DNA of 64,000 nt from Planctobacterium sp047947135 (GCA_047947135.1 CP170457.1:1612001-1676000); one strand, 5' to 3'. Counted from the stretch's first letter, positions 25,774 to 35,904 are shown. Notes: generated by a model not told the origin, from the letters alone. Program-made: numbers and translations.

Positions 25774-28134
25774 ATGAGCACAAGTAACACAGCAACTTCG
25801 ATATTCAGACCAAATAAAATCGCATTAGCGTTAGCAGCGCTTGCGAGCGCATCGTGCATTGCCAACGCGCAGGAAAATGACAATCAGGCACCTGATGCAG
25901 AAGCCAAGCAAAAAGACTATTACGAGCAAATACTAGTAACCGGTACTGCATCGGGTACAGCAGTCAGAAAAGTAGATGCCAGTTATGCGTCTACTTCTTT
26001 AGGAGCTGAAGATATCAAACGGCTTGCTCCGAAAAGTACGGCGGATTTGTTTAAAGCTGTTCCCGGTGTATGGGCAGAGAGTTCAGGTGGTGTTTCTGGT
26101 GCCAATGTTTTTGTGCGTGGATTCCCAGGTGGTGGTGACGCACCATTTTTAACAGTGCAACTTCAGGGGGTACCGGTTTTTCAGCCTCCCACATTGTCAT
26201 TTTTGGAAAACTCAACGTTATTCAGGATTGATGAAACTATTTCATTTATGGATGGCTTACGTGGTGGTCCCAACTCTGTGGTCTCCAATGGTCAACCGGG
26301 ATTAACCACCAACTTTATACTAAAAGAAGGCAGTGAGGCCACAGAAGGCTTAGTGAAATACACAACATCTTCCTATGACCTGCAGCGAGTCGATGCGGTT
26401 TTAAGTGGTGAAATTTCTGATGACTTGTATTACATGATTGGCGGATATGCACAGCAAAGTACTGGCACCCGAGATGCGGGGTTCAACTCTGAAAAAGGTA
26501 ATCAGTTTACTATTAATATCACGAAAGAGCTGTCCAACGGAAAGTTGAACTTCTTTACCAGAATTACTGATGATCATGGGCAATGGTATTTGCCAGTGCC
26601 TATTATTGAGGGTGTTGGCAATGATTATAATCAGTTAGGGACCCTTAATCGGCAGGCGACCATTCAGTTTGGACCAGACAATATTGAAAGAGCATATGAT
26701 TTTGGCGACGGTCGTGGTTGGGATGGCAGTATCAGTGGTGGTTCCATTAACCTCGAACTCGGAGATGGATGGACCTTTGTGGACCGTTTTGCTCTGACCA
26801 AAGGAGACGCGAACACTCTTGGATTGGTGCCCAATGGCAATATCAGAACCATTGCTGAACTGCCAGACGCTGATACGAGTGAAGAAGACCCTGATTATCC
26901 CAGCAGACGCTATCGTGACGCAAATAACAATCTTGTTCCAATTACGGGGTCTGTCACTGGCGAAACTTACGGTGACAATACCGTTATTCAGCAGATTGGT
27001 TACTGGGCCGTCTTCAAGGAGATTGAAGCATTTACTAACGACTTGGCCTTAACCAAAGAAGCCGGCAATTTGAAAGCGACCATTGGTTTGTATACCTCCG
27101 ATTATTCCTCGAAAGATTGGTGGTCACTCGGGAATCAGTCCTATCATGTTGTCACTCAGGGGGGAGACAGTCTAAATGGCATTTACTGCAATGACTTCGA
27201 CGACAGTTGTGGTTGGAATTATGATATCGACAGTACTGGTGATGGAAAAACCCAGGCGCTATACGTTGCCCTTGATTATCAGTTTACCGAACTTCTAAGC
27301 GGAGATCTGGGGCTGCGTCGGGAGAATCATCAAATTGAATACACAGTAGATGAAAGTCTTGACGGTACTATTGATAAAGCCGTCCAGTATGATGAGTCAG
27401 ATATTGCCTGGACAGCCGGTCTTAACTATCAGTTCGAGCGTGATATGGGAGTGTTCCTGCGATTAAGTCAGGGCAGTAAAATGCCATATTTTGATGATTT
27501 CCGGGATAATTTTACTACTTGGCAAGAAGGTAGTGATCTGATTCAGGATGTTTTGCAATATGAGCTTGGGTTTAAAATGGCTCGCGAAAATTTCAATATC
27601 TACGCAACTGGTTTTTTTAGTCGTGCTGATGATGTTTCTGTCTTAGTTCCTGGCCAAGGTGCAACGAATGGTGAGAATGAAGCTTATGGTATTGAAATGG
27701 ACGCCGCGTGGTTCAATGATAGTGGTTTTTCCGTGACATTAAATTCTACGCTGCAAAAAACCGAAATTACTAAAAGTACGATTCCATCGAGAATTGGCAA
27801 TGAAGCCAAAAGACAACCTGATTGGCAGGTGCGGTTGACGCCAAATTATGAGTTTGAAATGGGTAATTATTTTGCGAATGTCTATGGCACCTTGTCAGCC
27901 GTTAGCTCAAGGTGGTCTGACGACGATAATCTAGTCGAATTGCCGGGCTACGAAAAGCTGGATGTCGGCGTTAATGTCATGAGTGAAAATGGTTTGAAAT
28001 TTGAACTGTCGATACAGAATGTCACTGACACTGATGGGCAAACAGAAGGTGATCCGCGAATTGCTCAGGCGAGTAATGCCCGTTATATCTTACCGCGTAC
28101 GGCCACCTTTAGTGTCAGCTACGAGTTCTACTAG
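25774..28134 (+). CDS. TonB-dependent outer membrane receptor, predicted for trehalose
   Basis: 786 residues. A signal peptide (ending ANA, near residue 32) is followed by a short linker with a TonB-box-like EQILVTGT, the plug domain (LGAEDIKRLAPKSTADLFKAVPGVWAESS, NVFVRGFPGG, MDGLRGGPNSVVSNG) and a 22-strand barrel closing in a C-terminal aromatic residue (TFSVSYEFY). Shared operators with the trehalase operon suggest that it imports trehalose or a larger trehalose-containing glycoside across the outer membrane. This is inference; no ligand motif is known. Confidence 0.88.
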   Translation: MSTSNTATSIFRPNKIALALAALASASCIANAQENDNQAPDAEAKQKDYYEQILVTGTASGTAVRKVDASYASTSLGAEDIKRLAPKSTADLFKAVPGVWAESSGGVSGANVFVRGFPGGGDAPFLTVQLQGVPVFQPPTLSFLENSTLFRIDETISFMDGLRGGPNSVVSNGQPGLTTNFILKEGSEATEGLVKYTTSSYDLQRVDAVLSGEISDDLYYMIGGYAQQSTGTRDAGFNSEKGNQFTINITKELSNGKLNFFTRITDDHGQWYLPVPIIEGVGNDYNQLGTLNRQATIQFGPDNIERAYDFGDGRGWDGSISGGSINLELGDGWTFVDRFALTKGDANTLGLVPNGNIRTIAELPDADTSEEDPDYPSRRYRDANNNLVPITGSVTGETYGDNTVIQQIGYWAVFKEIEAFTNDLALTKEAGNLKATIGLYTSDYSSKDWWSLGNQSYHVVTQGGDSLNGIYCNDFDDSCGWNYDIDSTGDGKTQALYVALDYQFTELLSGDLGLRRENHQIEYTVDESLDGTIDKAVQYDESDIAWTAGLNYQFERDMGVFLRLSQGSKMPYFDDFRDNFTTWQEGSDLIQDVLQYELGFKMARENFNIYATGFFSRADDVSVLVPGQGATNGENEAYGIEMDAAWFNDSGFSVTLNSTLQKTEITKSTIPSRIGNEAKRQPDWQVRLTPNYEFEMGNYFANVYGTLSAVSSRWSDDDNLVELPGYEKLDVGVNVMSENGLKFELSIQNVTDTDGQTEGDPRIAQASNARYILPRTATFSVSYEFY

Positions 28135-28335
28135 TTGCTACATGTTGTAAGTGTGTGTTAGGGGAAACCCTAGGGAATGGGCTGATGTTCTGTCAGTTCA
28201 TTCCCGTCTCCTGCAAACCAGTACTTGTTTTTAAGGTACTGGTTTTCGATTTTTTAGAATAATACCCCCGATTTTTTGCTTTTTTATTTGTCATTTTTGT
28301 TTGATAAGGTGCAGACTCATCTGAGGAAATGGCAT

Positions 28336-28884
28336 ATGAGAAAGTCTCCATCCGAACAATATTCCATGCTGGCAATCCTGTTGCATTGGGTGACAGCGGC
28401 AGTGGTATTTGCCCTGTTTGCGGTGGGTTACTGGATGGTTGACCTTAATTATTACAGCGAGTGGTATCGTACAGCGCCTTATTGGCACAAAAGCGTGGGA
28501 TTATTGTTGGCGCTGCTGACTATCGCGCGATGTCTTTACAAGTTGCAAAGCAGTGCACCTAAGCCATTGGGCTCAAAGTTTGAGGCGCTGGCAGCCAGAA
28601 GTGCCCATTTAATGTTGTATCTGTTGCTATTCTGTTTGTTCATCAGCGGTTATCTGATTTCCACCGCCGACGGTAGAGGTATCGATATATTTACCTGGGT
28701 CACTATTCCTTCAGCAGGAGAGCTTTTTAGCGATCAGGAAGATATTGCTGGGCTGGTTCATGAATATGTCGCTTATGCGCTAATGGGACTGGTGGCTGTC
28801 CACGCGCTGGCAGCGTTGAAGCATCACTTTATCGATAGGGATGCTACCTTGCGGCGTATGTTCAAATCCCAAAAACTAATCTAA
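28336..28884 (+). CDS. cytochrome b561 family protein
   Basis: 182 residues from the ATG at 28336, which has GAGG nine bases upstream; an earlier in-frame ATG (28276) would add 20 residues without family similarity. Four helices with the haem-ligand histidines of the bacterial b561 (CybB) family: ILLHWVTAAVVFALFAVGY, YWHKSVGLLLALLTIARC, AHLMLYLLLFCLFISGYLIS and HEYVAYALMGLVAVHALAALKHHFIDRD. CybB-type enzymes transfer electrons at the inner membrane, superoxide to ubiquinone in E. coli. It is followed directly by yceI, a common pairing. Confidence 0.9.
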   Translation: MRKSPSEQYSMLAILLHWVTAAVVFALFAVGYWMVDLNYYSEWYRTAPYWHKSVGLLLALLTIARCLYKLQSSAPKPLGSKFEALAARSAHLMLYLLLFCLFISGYLISTADGRGIDIFTWVTIPSAGELFSDQEDIAGLVHEYVAYALMGLVAVHALAALKHHFIDRDATLRRMFKSQKLI

Positions 28885-28912
28885 AAATGTGTAAATCACC
28901 GGAGTCAAATTA

Positions 28913-29482
28913 ATGAAGAAAACTATCGCTGCATTATTGTTTGTAACCACGGTAAGTCCGCTTATCAGCGCCGCCGAGTATGTCATTGACGTCAAGGGGG
29001 CTCATGCATTTATCAACTTCAAAATCAAACATCTGAATTATTCCTGGCTCACAGGTCGATTTAACGATTTTGATGGTCAGTTCAGTTACGATGCCAATAA
29101 TCCAGAAAATGCCAGTGTAAGCGTCACAATTGATACTGCCTCGATAGACTCCAATCATGCTGAAAGAGATAAGCATTTGAGAGGGGATGACTTTTTAGAT
29201 GTTGGGAAGTTTCCACAAGCGAAGTTTGTCAGTACTAAGATTATCGACAAGGGAAATGGTAATTTGAGCGTAGCTGGTGACTTAACGCTTCATGGTGTGA
29301 CCAAAGCGATTACCATCGATGCCGAGAAAATTGGTGAGGGGCAAGACCCCTGGGGTGGCTATCGAGCTGGATTTTCCGGGACGACAACATTGAAGTTGGC
29401 CGACTATGGGATTGATTACGATCTTGGTCCGGCGTCCACTCACGTTGAAATGCTGTTACATATAGAAGGTATACGTCAGTAA
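28913..29482 (+). CDS. yceI: YceI-family periplasmic lipid-binding protein
   Basis: 189 residues with a 20-residue signal peptide (ISAAE cleavage). The YceI barrel sequence is clear: YVIDVKGAHAFINFKIKHLNYSWLTGRFNDFDG, SVSVTIDTASIDSNHAERDKHLRGDDFLDV, FVSTKI and GDLTLHGVTKAITIDAE. Family members bind polyisoprenoid lipids and are linked to ubiquinone, acid or oxidative stress. A GGAG site precedes the ATG. It is expected to be co-transcribed with the cytochrome b561 gene 28 bp upstream. Confidence 0.93.
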   Translation: MKKTIAALLFVTTVSPLISAAEYVIDVKGAHAFINFKIKHLNYSWLTGRFNDFDGQFSYDANNPENASVSVTIDTASIDSNHAERDKHLRGDDFLDVGKFPQAKFVSTKIIDKGNGNLSVAGDLTLHGVTKAITIDAEKIGEGQDPWGGYRAGFSGTTTLKLADYGIDYDLGPASTHVEMLLHIEGIRQ

Positions 29483-29486
29483 AATT

Positions 29487-29507
29487 TGGGCTGCAATATG
29501 CAGCCCA
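29487..29507. terminator. hairpin between converging yceI and acyl-CoA dehydrogenase genes
   Basis: TGGGCTGCA (29487-29495) and TGCAGCCCA (29499-29507) give a perfect 9-bp stem with a 3-nt loop. The minus-strand side is followed by AAATTTTAC. It probably terminates both genes. Confidence 0.6.
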
Positions 29508-29527
29508 TTCACACTGCGTGCAATCTG

Positions 29528-31276
29528 CTAAAAGTCTTCTTCCTGCATTGCCAACAGGTCGTCACTATTAACATAAATGGACTTTAAGTGCATATCCGCT
29601 CTGGGTAGCATACGTTTTATATAAAAATCGCAGAGCTTACGTTTACTTTCTTTCAGCGGATTATTGTGTTGGTCAGCGGCATCGCTGAGACTCAACCAGC
29701 AAACGGCGATGAGGTTATAGGCGCTGTATTGCATATAATCATAGGCTTTGCTGGCGGTATCTTCCGGGCTTGATGATAGCAGGATATCTGATGTATCACG
29801 CCAGTCACTCAAGATGGTCGTGGCAAGCTCTTTACTTTTAACATCTGCTATATCGCCTATCAGTTGTTCAAAATGTTGCACTGTTGCCGCTAACATTCTG
29901 CCACCATCTCTGACCAGTTTTCTGGATATCAGGTCCAGTGCCTGTATACCGTTAGTACCTTCATAGAGCTGGGTGATGCGACTATCACGAATCAACTGCT
30001 CCATTCCCCATTCTCGAATATAGCCATGGCCACCAAAAACTTGCACGCCATGCTGCGCGACTTCCTGGCCCATATCGGTAAAAAAGGATTTCGTTATCGG
30101 CGTTAAAAAGGCAATAACCTGTCTGGCGTGTACTTTTTGTTCACCCTCACCAAAGCGCTCAATATCCACTAATTTGGCATACATTAGCGCCAGTGCCCGG
30201 CTGCCCTCTACCAGTGATTTCTGTGTCATCAGCATCCGCCTGACATCCGGCAGGTGAATAATGGCATCAGCCTTACCTTCTGGATTTTGCACCCCTTGCG
30301 GCGCCCGCGATTGCAATCGCTCCTTGGCATAGGTCAGTGCGCCCTGATAGGCCGCTTCCGCCACCCCAACACCCTGTAAACCAACCTGAAACCTGGCATC
30401 GTTCATCATCGTAAACATACACGCCAAACCGCTGTGGGGTTCCCCAATCAGCCAACCTTTGGCAGCATCAAAGTTCATGACACAGGTAGGGCAACCGTGT
30501 AAGCCCATTTTATGTTCCAGACTACCCACTGACAGGGTATTTGGCTGGTCGAATTGGCCAGATTCAGAAGGCAGCATTTTGGGTACCACAAACAGGCTGA
30601 TCCCTTTCACGCCAGCCGGTGCATCGGGAAGGCGTGCCAGCACCAGATGAATGACATTGTCAGTCCAGTCCTGATCACCACCAGAGATAAAAATCTTATT
30701 CCCAGTAATATGATATGCACCATCTTCTGTCGCTTCGGCTTTACAGGTTAGCAGACTCAAGTCCGAACCCGCTTGCGGTTCGGTCAGACACATAGTGCCA
30801 GTCCATTCACCGGAGATGAGGTTCGGTAAATAAGTATTCTGTAGCTCTTTTGATGCATGTTTTTCCAATGCCAGTACCGCACTTTCGGTAAGACCACAAA
30901 TAAGGCGCCAACTGACATTAGCAGACATCAGCATTTCGTGGACCGGGATGGCCAGACTATATGGCAGGTTAGAGCCACCGAATGCCTCAGGGCCCAACAT
31001 CGCATTCCAGCCATTATTAATATAATCCCGATAAGCTTTGGCAAAGCCATCTGGTGTGGTGACCTTGCCATCTTGCAAAGTACATCCCTGTTCATCCCCA
31101 TTGCGATTTAGCGGCGCTATTACCTCCTCAGAGAATTTAGCACCCTGGCTAATTACCTCATTTACCAGTTCCAGGTCAATTTCGTCGCGGCCCAGTTGTT
31201 GGTAGTGGTCATTAATTTTAAGCCACTGGTGAAGCAGAAACTGAAACTCTTGTTGTGGAGCTGAATAATCAGGCAT
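29528..31276 (-). CDS. acyl-CoA dehydrogenase
   Basis: 582-residue flavoenzyme that introduces the 2,3-double bond in acyl-CoA during fatty acid beta-oxidation. Signatures seen: TGTMCLTEPQAGSDLSLL (FAD/substrate region), KIFISGGDQDWTDN, QVFGGHGYIREWGMEQLIRDSRITQLYEGTNGIQALDL (nucleotide-binding and catalytic Glu region). The C-terminal extension after residue 470 places it among the longer acyl-CoA dehydrogenases with an extra C-terminal domain (about 590 residues), common as several paralogues in marine gammaproteobacteria. It is monocistronic. Confidence 0.92.
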   Translation of the reverse strand: MPDYSAPQQEFQFLLHQWLKINDHYQQLGRDEIDLELVNEVISQGAKFSEEVIAPLNRNGDEQGCTLQDGKVTTPDGFAKAYRDYINNGWNAMLGPEAFGGSNLPYSLAIPVHEMLMSANVSWRLICGLTESAVLALEKHASKELQNTYLPNLISGEWTGTMCLTEPQAGSDLSLLTCKAEATEDGAYHITGNKIFISGGDQDWTDNVIHLVLARLPDAPAGVKGISLFVVPKMLPSESGQFDQPNTLSVGSLEHKMGLHGCPTCVMNFDAAKGWLIGEPHSGLACMFTMMNDARFQVGLQGVGVAEAAYQGALTYAKERLQSRAPQGVQNPEGKADAIIHLPDVRRMLMTQKSLVEGSRALALMYAKLVDIERFGEGEQKVHARQVIAFLTPITKSFFTDMGQEVAQHGVQVFGGHGYIREWGMEQLIRDSRITQLYEGTNGIQALDLISRKLVRDGGRMLAATVQHFEQLIGDIADVKSKELATTILSDWRDTSDILLSSSPEDTASKAYDYMQYSAYNLIAVCWLSLSDAADQHNNPLKESKRKLCDFYIKRMLPRADMHLKSIYVNSDDLLAMQEEDF

Positions 31277-31541
31277 GAGTACCTCTTGAATAATTAAGTG
31301 GTCAGATGAGTGTTCTGATTCTATATAAAAATACCTGTGGTTCCAAATTCATAACATGAATTTTCAATACAGGAAGGTAGGCCGCGTAAAAATTTCTTTG
31401 AAAAAAACACTAACTGTCGATAAGTTGTTACAGTGTTTATACTCATGTGGCGTCTGCGGGTCCTCAATTACCGTTATTTCAGGATCTGTACTACGATTTG
31501 CCATATATATACGTTTTTCGAAAACGCTTGGAAATGGCTGA

Positions 31542-33452
31542 ATGAATCTATCTTCTTTTTCTATTAAACAACTTATTGTCGTCGCGCTTTTGTTAGCGGT
31601 AATCAGCTCCACTCTATTGGTGGGCATGCTGGGACAATATTCCGCAAGAAGTTTGGTGTCAGAGCGGTTGGAAGAAGTCGAATTACCTAATCTTTTGAAA
31701 AGTATTCGCAATGAGATAGATAAAGAAATTACGGTCATGCAGGAGGCAACCATTCAGTTAGCACGTAACGAGTTTATTCAGGACTGGTTGCAAAAAGGCG
31801 CCTCTAAACAGCTGGAACCCTTGGTGGTCAGGACACTGAATAACGTAAAAGATCAGTATGGGCTGACTAACGTTTCGGTCGCAAATCGTCAAACCGCAGA
31901 GTATTGGAATCAGGATGGCTTTTTACGGGTCCTGCAAAACGATGCAGCGGATGGTTGGTTCTTTGGCTTTAGAGATAGTGGCAATGCAAACTCCATGAGC
32001 CTTTATCAGGACACAGATGCCTTAAAGTTATTCATAAATTATCAGGACGTTAACGGTATCGCCATGAGCGGTATTGGCCTGGCGGTCAATCAAATGGTTG
32101 ATATGATGAATAACTTCAAAGTTGCAGAAAGTGGCTTTGTCTTCCTTACCGATGGCACTGGCACCGTCAAAATTCACAAACGAAGCAATCTGATAGACAG
32201 AGATCTGAATCGAATCTACGGATCAGATGTCAGTCGCGATATGCTGAGCAAACGCGAATTTACCATGACCGAAACCGAAGTCGACGGTGAATCCATGTTT
32301 ATTGCCAGTAGCTATATTGATACTGCCGGTTGGTATGTCGTCGCGCAGGTTCCGGTCAACGAAATTTTTGCTGAACTTAACGCCGCTCGCGTGCAGATGT
32401 TTATCTGGATCGGGCTGGTGGCTGCAGGCTTCACGTTTGTTGCATATCTTCTTGCCTCTACTATTGCGGCACCGATTGGCAAGCTGGCCTCGGTATTTAA
32501 TGAATTGGGTCAGGCCGAGGCAAATCTGGATGTGCGCCTGAGAAAGCAGAATAACCGAGAGTTGCAGGAAGTGGGTGAGGGGTTTAACGCCTTTGTTACC
32601 AAAATCCAGAAAACGGTCGAGAACGTGGCCAGTACCAGTGCCGATTTGCGCACAGAAGCAGATAGCGTTGCCGAATTTGCCGGACAATCGTTGGCATTAG
32701 GTCGTAAGCAATCTGACCATACCGGGGAAGTGGTAACGGCCATTAGCCAAATGGGAGAGACAGTTGAAGAGTTGGCGCGCAATGCCAGCAAAGCAGCAGA
32801 TACCGCCAATGAATTGGAAGAATCCAGTCTGAACGGCAAAGCGGTATCTGAAGAAGCGAAACGGTCCATTGAAAGACTATCAACACAGGTGGAAACGGTT
32901 GCTGAAGTTATTAATGAACTGGCGACCCATACAGATGCTATTGGTTCGGTGTTGGAAGTTATTCGTGGTGTCTCTGAGCAAACCAATTTACTGGCCTTAA
33001 ATGCCGCAATTGAGGCGGCAAGAGCCGGTGAGCAGGGCCGGGGCTTTGCCGTTGTCGCAGATGAAGTCAGGTCGCTGGCGCAGCGCACTGGAGAATCGAC
33101 CGAGGAAATTCAAAAGACGATAGATCGATTGCAACAAGAGGCGGCTAGAGCAGTTTCCCTGATGAAAGACAGCCGTGAGCAAGCACATCATGGTGTCGAA
33201 TCCGTGGTTGAAGCAGAGAAATCATTAACGCTGATTACCAGCGGTGTCACTGAATTGCGGGATATAAACCATCAAGTGGCGACTGCCACGGAAGAGCAGG
33301 CTCAGGTAGCTCATGTGATAAACCGCAATCTTAAACAAATCCAAAGCGAAACCAGTGAGAACCTTGCTGTATCTGATAAGGTTGCGCGTACCAGTGAGGC
33401 GCTGCAACAGCTGGCGGGCATGCTGGATAAGCTGGTGGAAGCGTACCGCTAA
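31542..33452 (+). CDS. methyl-accepting chemotaxis protein
   Basis: 636 residues. An N-terminal helix (about 9-30), a large periplasmic sensor (about 31-280, dCache-like, with GFVFLTDGTGTVKIHK and TAGWYVVAQVPVNEIF), a second helix (about 283-305), HAMP, and the cytoplasmic signalling hairpin whose tip reads VIRGVSEQTNLLALNAAIEAARAGEQGRGFAVVADEVRSLAQRT. Methylation helices flank the tip. It couples ligand sensing to CheA. The C-terminus lacks the NWETF pentapeptide for CheR docking. No che genes are nearby. Confidence 0.95.
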   Translation: MNLSSFSIKQLIVVALLLAVISSTLLVGMLGQYSARSLVSERLEEVELPNLLKSIRNEIDKEITVMQEATIQLARNEFIQDWLQKGASKQLEPLVVRTLNNVKDQYGLTNVSVANRQTAEYWNQDGFLRVLQNDAADGWFFGFRDSGNANSMSLYQDTDALKLFINYQDVNGIAMSGIGLAVNQMVDMMNNFKVAESGFVFLTDGTGTVKIHKRSNLIDRDLNRIYGSDVSRDMLSKREFTMTETEVDGESMFIASSYIDTAGWYVVAQVPVNEIFAELNAARVQMFIWIGLVAAGFTFVAYLLASTIAAPIGKLASVFNELGQAEANLDVRLRKQNNRELQEVGEGFNAFVTKIQKTVENVASTSADLRTEADSVAEFAGQSLALGRKQSDHTGEVVTAISQMGETVEELARNASKAADTANELEESSLNGKAVSEEAKRSIERLSTQVETVAEVINELATHTDAIGSVLEVIRGVSEQTNLLALNAAIEAARAGEQGRGFAVVADEVRSLAQRTGESTEEIQKTIDRLQQEAARAVSLMKDSREQAHHGVESVVEAEKSLTLITSGVTELRDINHQVATATEEQAQVAHVINRNLKQIQSETSENLAVSDKVARTSEALQQLAGMLDKLVEAYR

Positions 33453-33596
33453 GCTTTTGGCAACAAAAAACGAGTCAAGCTTTCAAGCAACTTAAGCGCT
33501 AATTATATTAGGTTGTAAGGATTTATGTCACTCAATTGCATGCTGTTTAGCATTCGCTATACTCATCTGTCGCTCAACAAAAATGAATTCAAAACA

Positions 33597-35438
33597 ATGA
33601 AAAAAATACTCCCTTTATTGTTTGCCTGCGCGGTAGCTTTACCTGCAGCCGCATCGGACACACCTGACAATCAAATTAAATGGAATTTAACGCATCTTTA
33701 TCAAAGCAATGATGCCTGGGACGCAGAGCGACAACAGGTTGCTGCCAATATTGACAAACTTGACAGATTTAAAGGCGAGCTGGCTAATTCCGCGGAATCT
33801 TTGCAGTTAGCATTGGACGAAATGTCTGCAGTAATGAAGGATCTTTACCGTGTTTATTCTTATGCTAGTTTGATGGCGGATGAGGACACGCGTGTTGCTG
33901 CAAATCAGGAGAGAAGAGCCCTTGCGCTAAACCTGTGGTCTTCCTACCAACAAAAAACAGCGTATGTTGAGCCTGAACTGATTGCTGCCGGGGAAGCTAA
34001 AATTAATGAGTTTCTTGCCGCCAACACAGGCTTAGAGAAACACAGCTTTTATCTTGAAGGATTAGTAAGGCGCGAACCCCACACTTTAGGTGATCAGGCT
34101 GAGCAGGTATTAGCACAGGCCTCACCGGTGCTCAGTGGTCCTGGCAATACTTATCAATTGCTGGCCAACTCAGATATGCCTTGGCCAGAAATTGACATTG
34201 ATGGAGAGAAGGTGACGCTTAATCAGTCAATGTACGGGAAATATCGCGGTGTCGGCAACAGAGATACCCGCAAGCGGGTGATGGATGCTTTTTTCGGCAA
34301 GTTAGCCGAATATGAATCGACCATGGGTTCGTTGATCGACACTCATGTGAAATCCCATGTGTTTAACGCAAAAGCACGTGACTATGAAAATTCACTGGAT
34401 GCTGCCGTATCTGGACCCAATATCCCACAAGACGTGTATAAAACGTTAGTAAAGTCGGCAAACAAGCATTTGCCGGCGCTACACCGGTACCTCAAGATAA
34501 GACAGAAGTTACTTGGGCTGAATGACCTGCATTATTACGATATCTATCCGCCTATCGTCTCCAGTGATAAGAAATTTACGATCGAAGAGGCCGAGCAATT
34601 GACTCTGGAGTCGCTACAACCTTTTGGTGAGCGCTACTTGAGTGAGCTCAAAAAGGTCATTGATTCTGACTGGTTGCATGTCTATCCGCAGCCTGGGAAA
34701 CGTTCTGGTGCCTATATGCTAGGGATCGCATACGATGAAAACCCTTATGTTCTGCTGAATTTCAACGGCAACTTCGATGATGTTTCCACCTACACTCATG
34801 AATTAGGGCACGCTGTTCATACTTTGCTGGCACGACAAGAGCAGCCATTTGAAAAAGCCTTTTACTCCACGTTTACCGCTGAGCTTGCGTCAACCACGAA
34901 CTCAGTGTTGCTGGAGGAATACATGCTTGAAAAGGACCTGTCCAAGCAGGAGCGAATCTTTTACCTGGGCGAAGCATTGGAGGGTATTCGCGGGACATTC
35001 TTCCGCCAGACACAATTTGCCGAATTTGAGCTGGCTATTCATGAGGTGGTTGAAAGAGGTGAAGCGTTATCCGGTAGTAAGGCTTCCGATATTTATCTGG
35101 ACTTACTCAAAAAGTATTATGGTCATGAGAAAGGCGTAATGAATATTGATCCCCTTTATGCCATTGAGTGGGCCTACATTCCGCATTTTTACAGTAATTT
35201 TTATGTATACCAGTACGCCACCTCCATAACAGGTGGAACGGCCTTTGCGGAAAAAATACTCGCTGGTAAAACGGAAGCAAGAGATGCCTATATCAACGTC
35301 CTGGCGGCAGGTGGTTCAGAATTTCCCTATCAGCTGCTAGCCGACAATGGCATAGATTTGGCCGATGAGAAAACCTATGACTTGCTCATAGCACGTATGA
35401 ATCGTCTAATGGACGAGATTGAGTTGTTGCTGGATTAA
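33597..35438 (+). CDS. pepF: secreted oligoendopeptidase F (M3 metallopeptidase)
   Basis: 613 residues from the ATG at 33597, which begins a clean signal peptide (KKILPLLFACAVALPAAASD); an upstream ATG at 33525 has no such start. PepF/M3 features: IKWNLTHLYQSNDAWDAER near the N-terminus and the zinc motif YTHELGHAVHTLLA (H401, E402, H405), with the third ligand Glu expected in TFTAELASTTNSVLLEEYML. The family cleaves oligopeptides of about 7-17 residues. A signal peptide makes this a periplasmic version, in contrast with the cytoplasmic lactococcal enzyme. Confidence 0.92.
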   Translation: MKKILPLLFACAVALPAAASDTPDNQIKWNLTHLYQSNDAWDAERQQVAANIDKLDRFKGELANSAESLQLALDEMSAVMKDLYRVYSYASLMADEDTRVAANQERRALALNLWSSYQQKTAYVEPELIAAGEAKINEFLAANTGLEKHSFYLEGLVRREPHTLGDQAEQVLAQASPVLSGPGNTYQLLANSDMPWPEIDIDGEKVTLNQSMYGKYRGVGNRDTRKRVMDAFFGKLAEYESTMGSLIDTHVKSHVFNAKARDYENSLDAAVSGPNIPQDVYKTLVKSANKHLPALHRYLKIRQKLLGLNDLHYYDIYPPIVSSDKKFTIEEAEQLTLESLQPFGERYLSELKKVIDSDWLHVYPQPGKRSGAYMLGIAYDENPYVLLNFNGNFDDVSTYTHELGHAVHTLLARQEQPFEKAFYSTFTAELASTTNSVLLEEYMLEKDLSKQERIFYLGEALEGIRGTFFRQTQFAEFELAIHEVVERGEALSGSKASDIYLDLLKKYYGHEKGVMNIDPLYAIEWAYIPHFYSNFYVYQYATSITGGTAFAEKILAGKTEARDAYINVLAAGGSEFPYQLLADNGIDLADEKTYDLLIARMNRLMDEIELLLD

Positions 35439-35455
35439 GCTCTGGTGAATTGAAT

Positions 35456-35485
35456 AAAAAGGGGTTAGTGGATTAGCCCTTTTTT
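35456..35485 (+). terminator. terminator of pepF
   Basis: AAAAAGGG (35456-35463) and CCCTTTTTT (35477-35485) form an A-tract/U-tract flanked stem 18 bp after the pepF stop; a small internal GTTAG/TTAG bulge sits in the loop. Confidence 0.75.
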
Positions 35486-35559
35486 ATTTGATTCGGATCA
35501 ATGTCCATGACTGACCCTGTGCTTTAATATCAATCTGGGAATATGCGGAAGTGAAAGCA

Positions 35560-35856
35560 ATGTCTTCCACACAGAAATTTCATGGTACATCCATTTTTAT
35601 TCTCTGGTTTATGTTCTTGTTGCTGATAGCTGTGTATGCCTGTATGAAGCTTAGGTTGTTGTTTAAGGATAAGGTCGCCAGACCGGGTATAGAACCATCC
35701 TTGCAACGTATGTTGCCGTGGGGTAGGAAAATAGTTACGTTTGACGCTAAACGAAGTCACATTCAGCATCTAATCAATTGGCAGGAGCAGAAAAACACGA
35801 AAATTGCGAAATACTCGATTTATCACTCTAACGTCAAACCTGTCGTATTTGTCTAA
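35560..35856 (+). CDS. possible small membrane-anchored protein
   Basis: 98 residues from the ATG at 35560 (GTG at 35551 also possible), with GGAAG about seven bases before. One strong N-terminal transmembrane helix (IFILWFMFLLLIAVYACM) is followed by a basic soluble tail. No family recognised. The only other content of 35486-36238 is the inverted repeat at 35873 and a small GTAACC/GGTTAC dyad at 36000-36017, so this could equally be a chance reading frame. Confidence 0.3.
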   Translation: MSSTQKFHGTSIFILWFMFLLLIAVYACMKLRLLFKDKVARPGIEPSLQRMLPWGRKIVTFDAKRSHIQHLINWQEQKNTKIAKYSIYHSNVKPVVFV

Positions 35857-35872
35857 ATGTCTACTTTCCAAA

Positions 35873-35904
35873 CAGTTTAGCTGAATGGACGTTCAGTTAA
35901 ACTG
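35873..35904. repeat. 32-bp inverted repeat
   Basis: CAGTTTAGCTGAA (35873-35885) and TTCAGTTAAACTG (35892-35904) are inverted copies with one mismatch around a 6-nt centre. No T-run follows on either strand, so a simple terminator is unlikely. The symmetry is like that of TetR-family operators or a transposon end. Between here and the endonuclease start at 36239 no gene was found. Confidence 0.45.

Noticed and set aside
33525..33596. N-terminal extension of PepF
   Set aside because: A good signal peptide starts at 33597; the extension would bury it.
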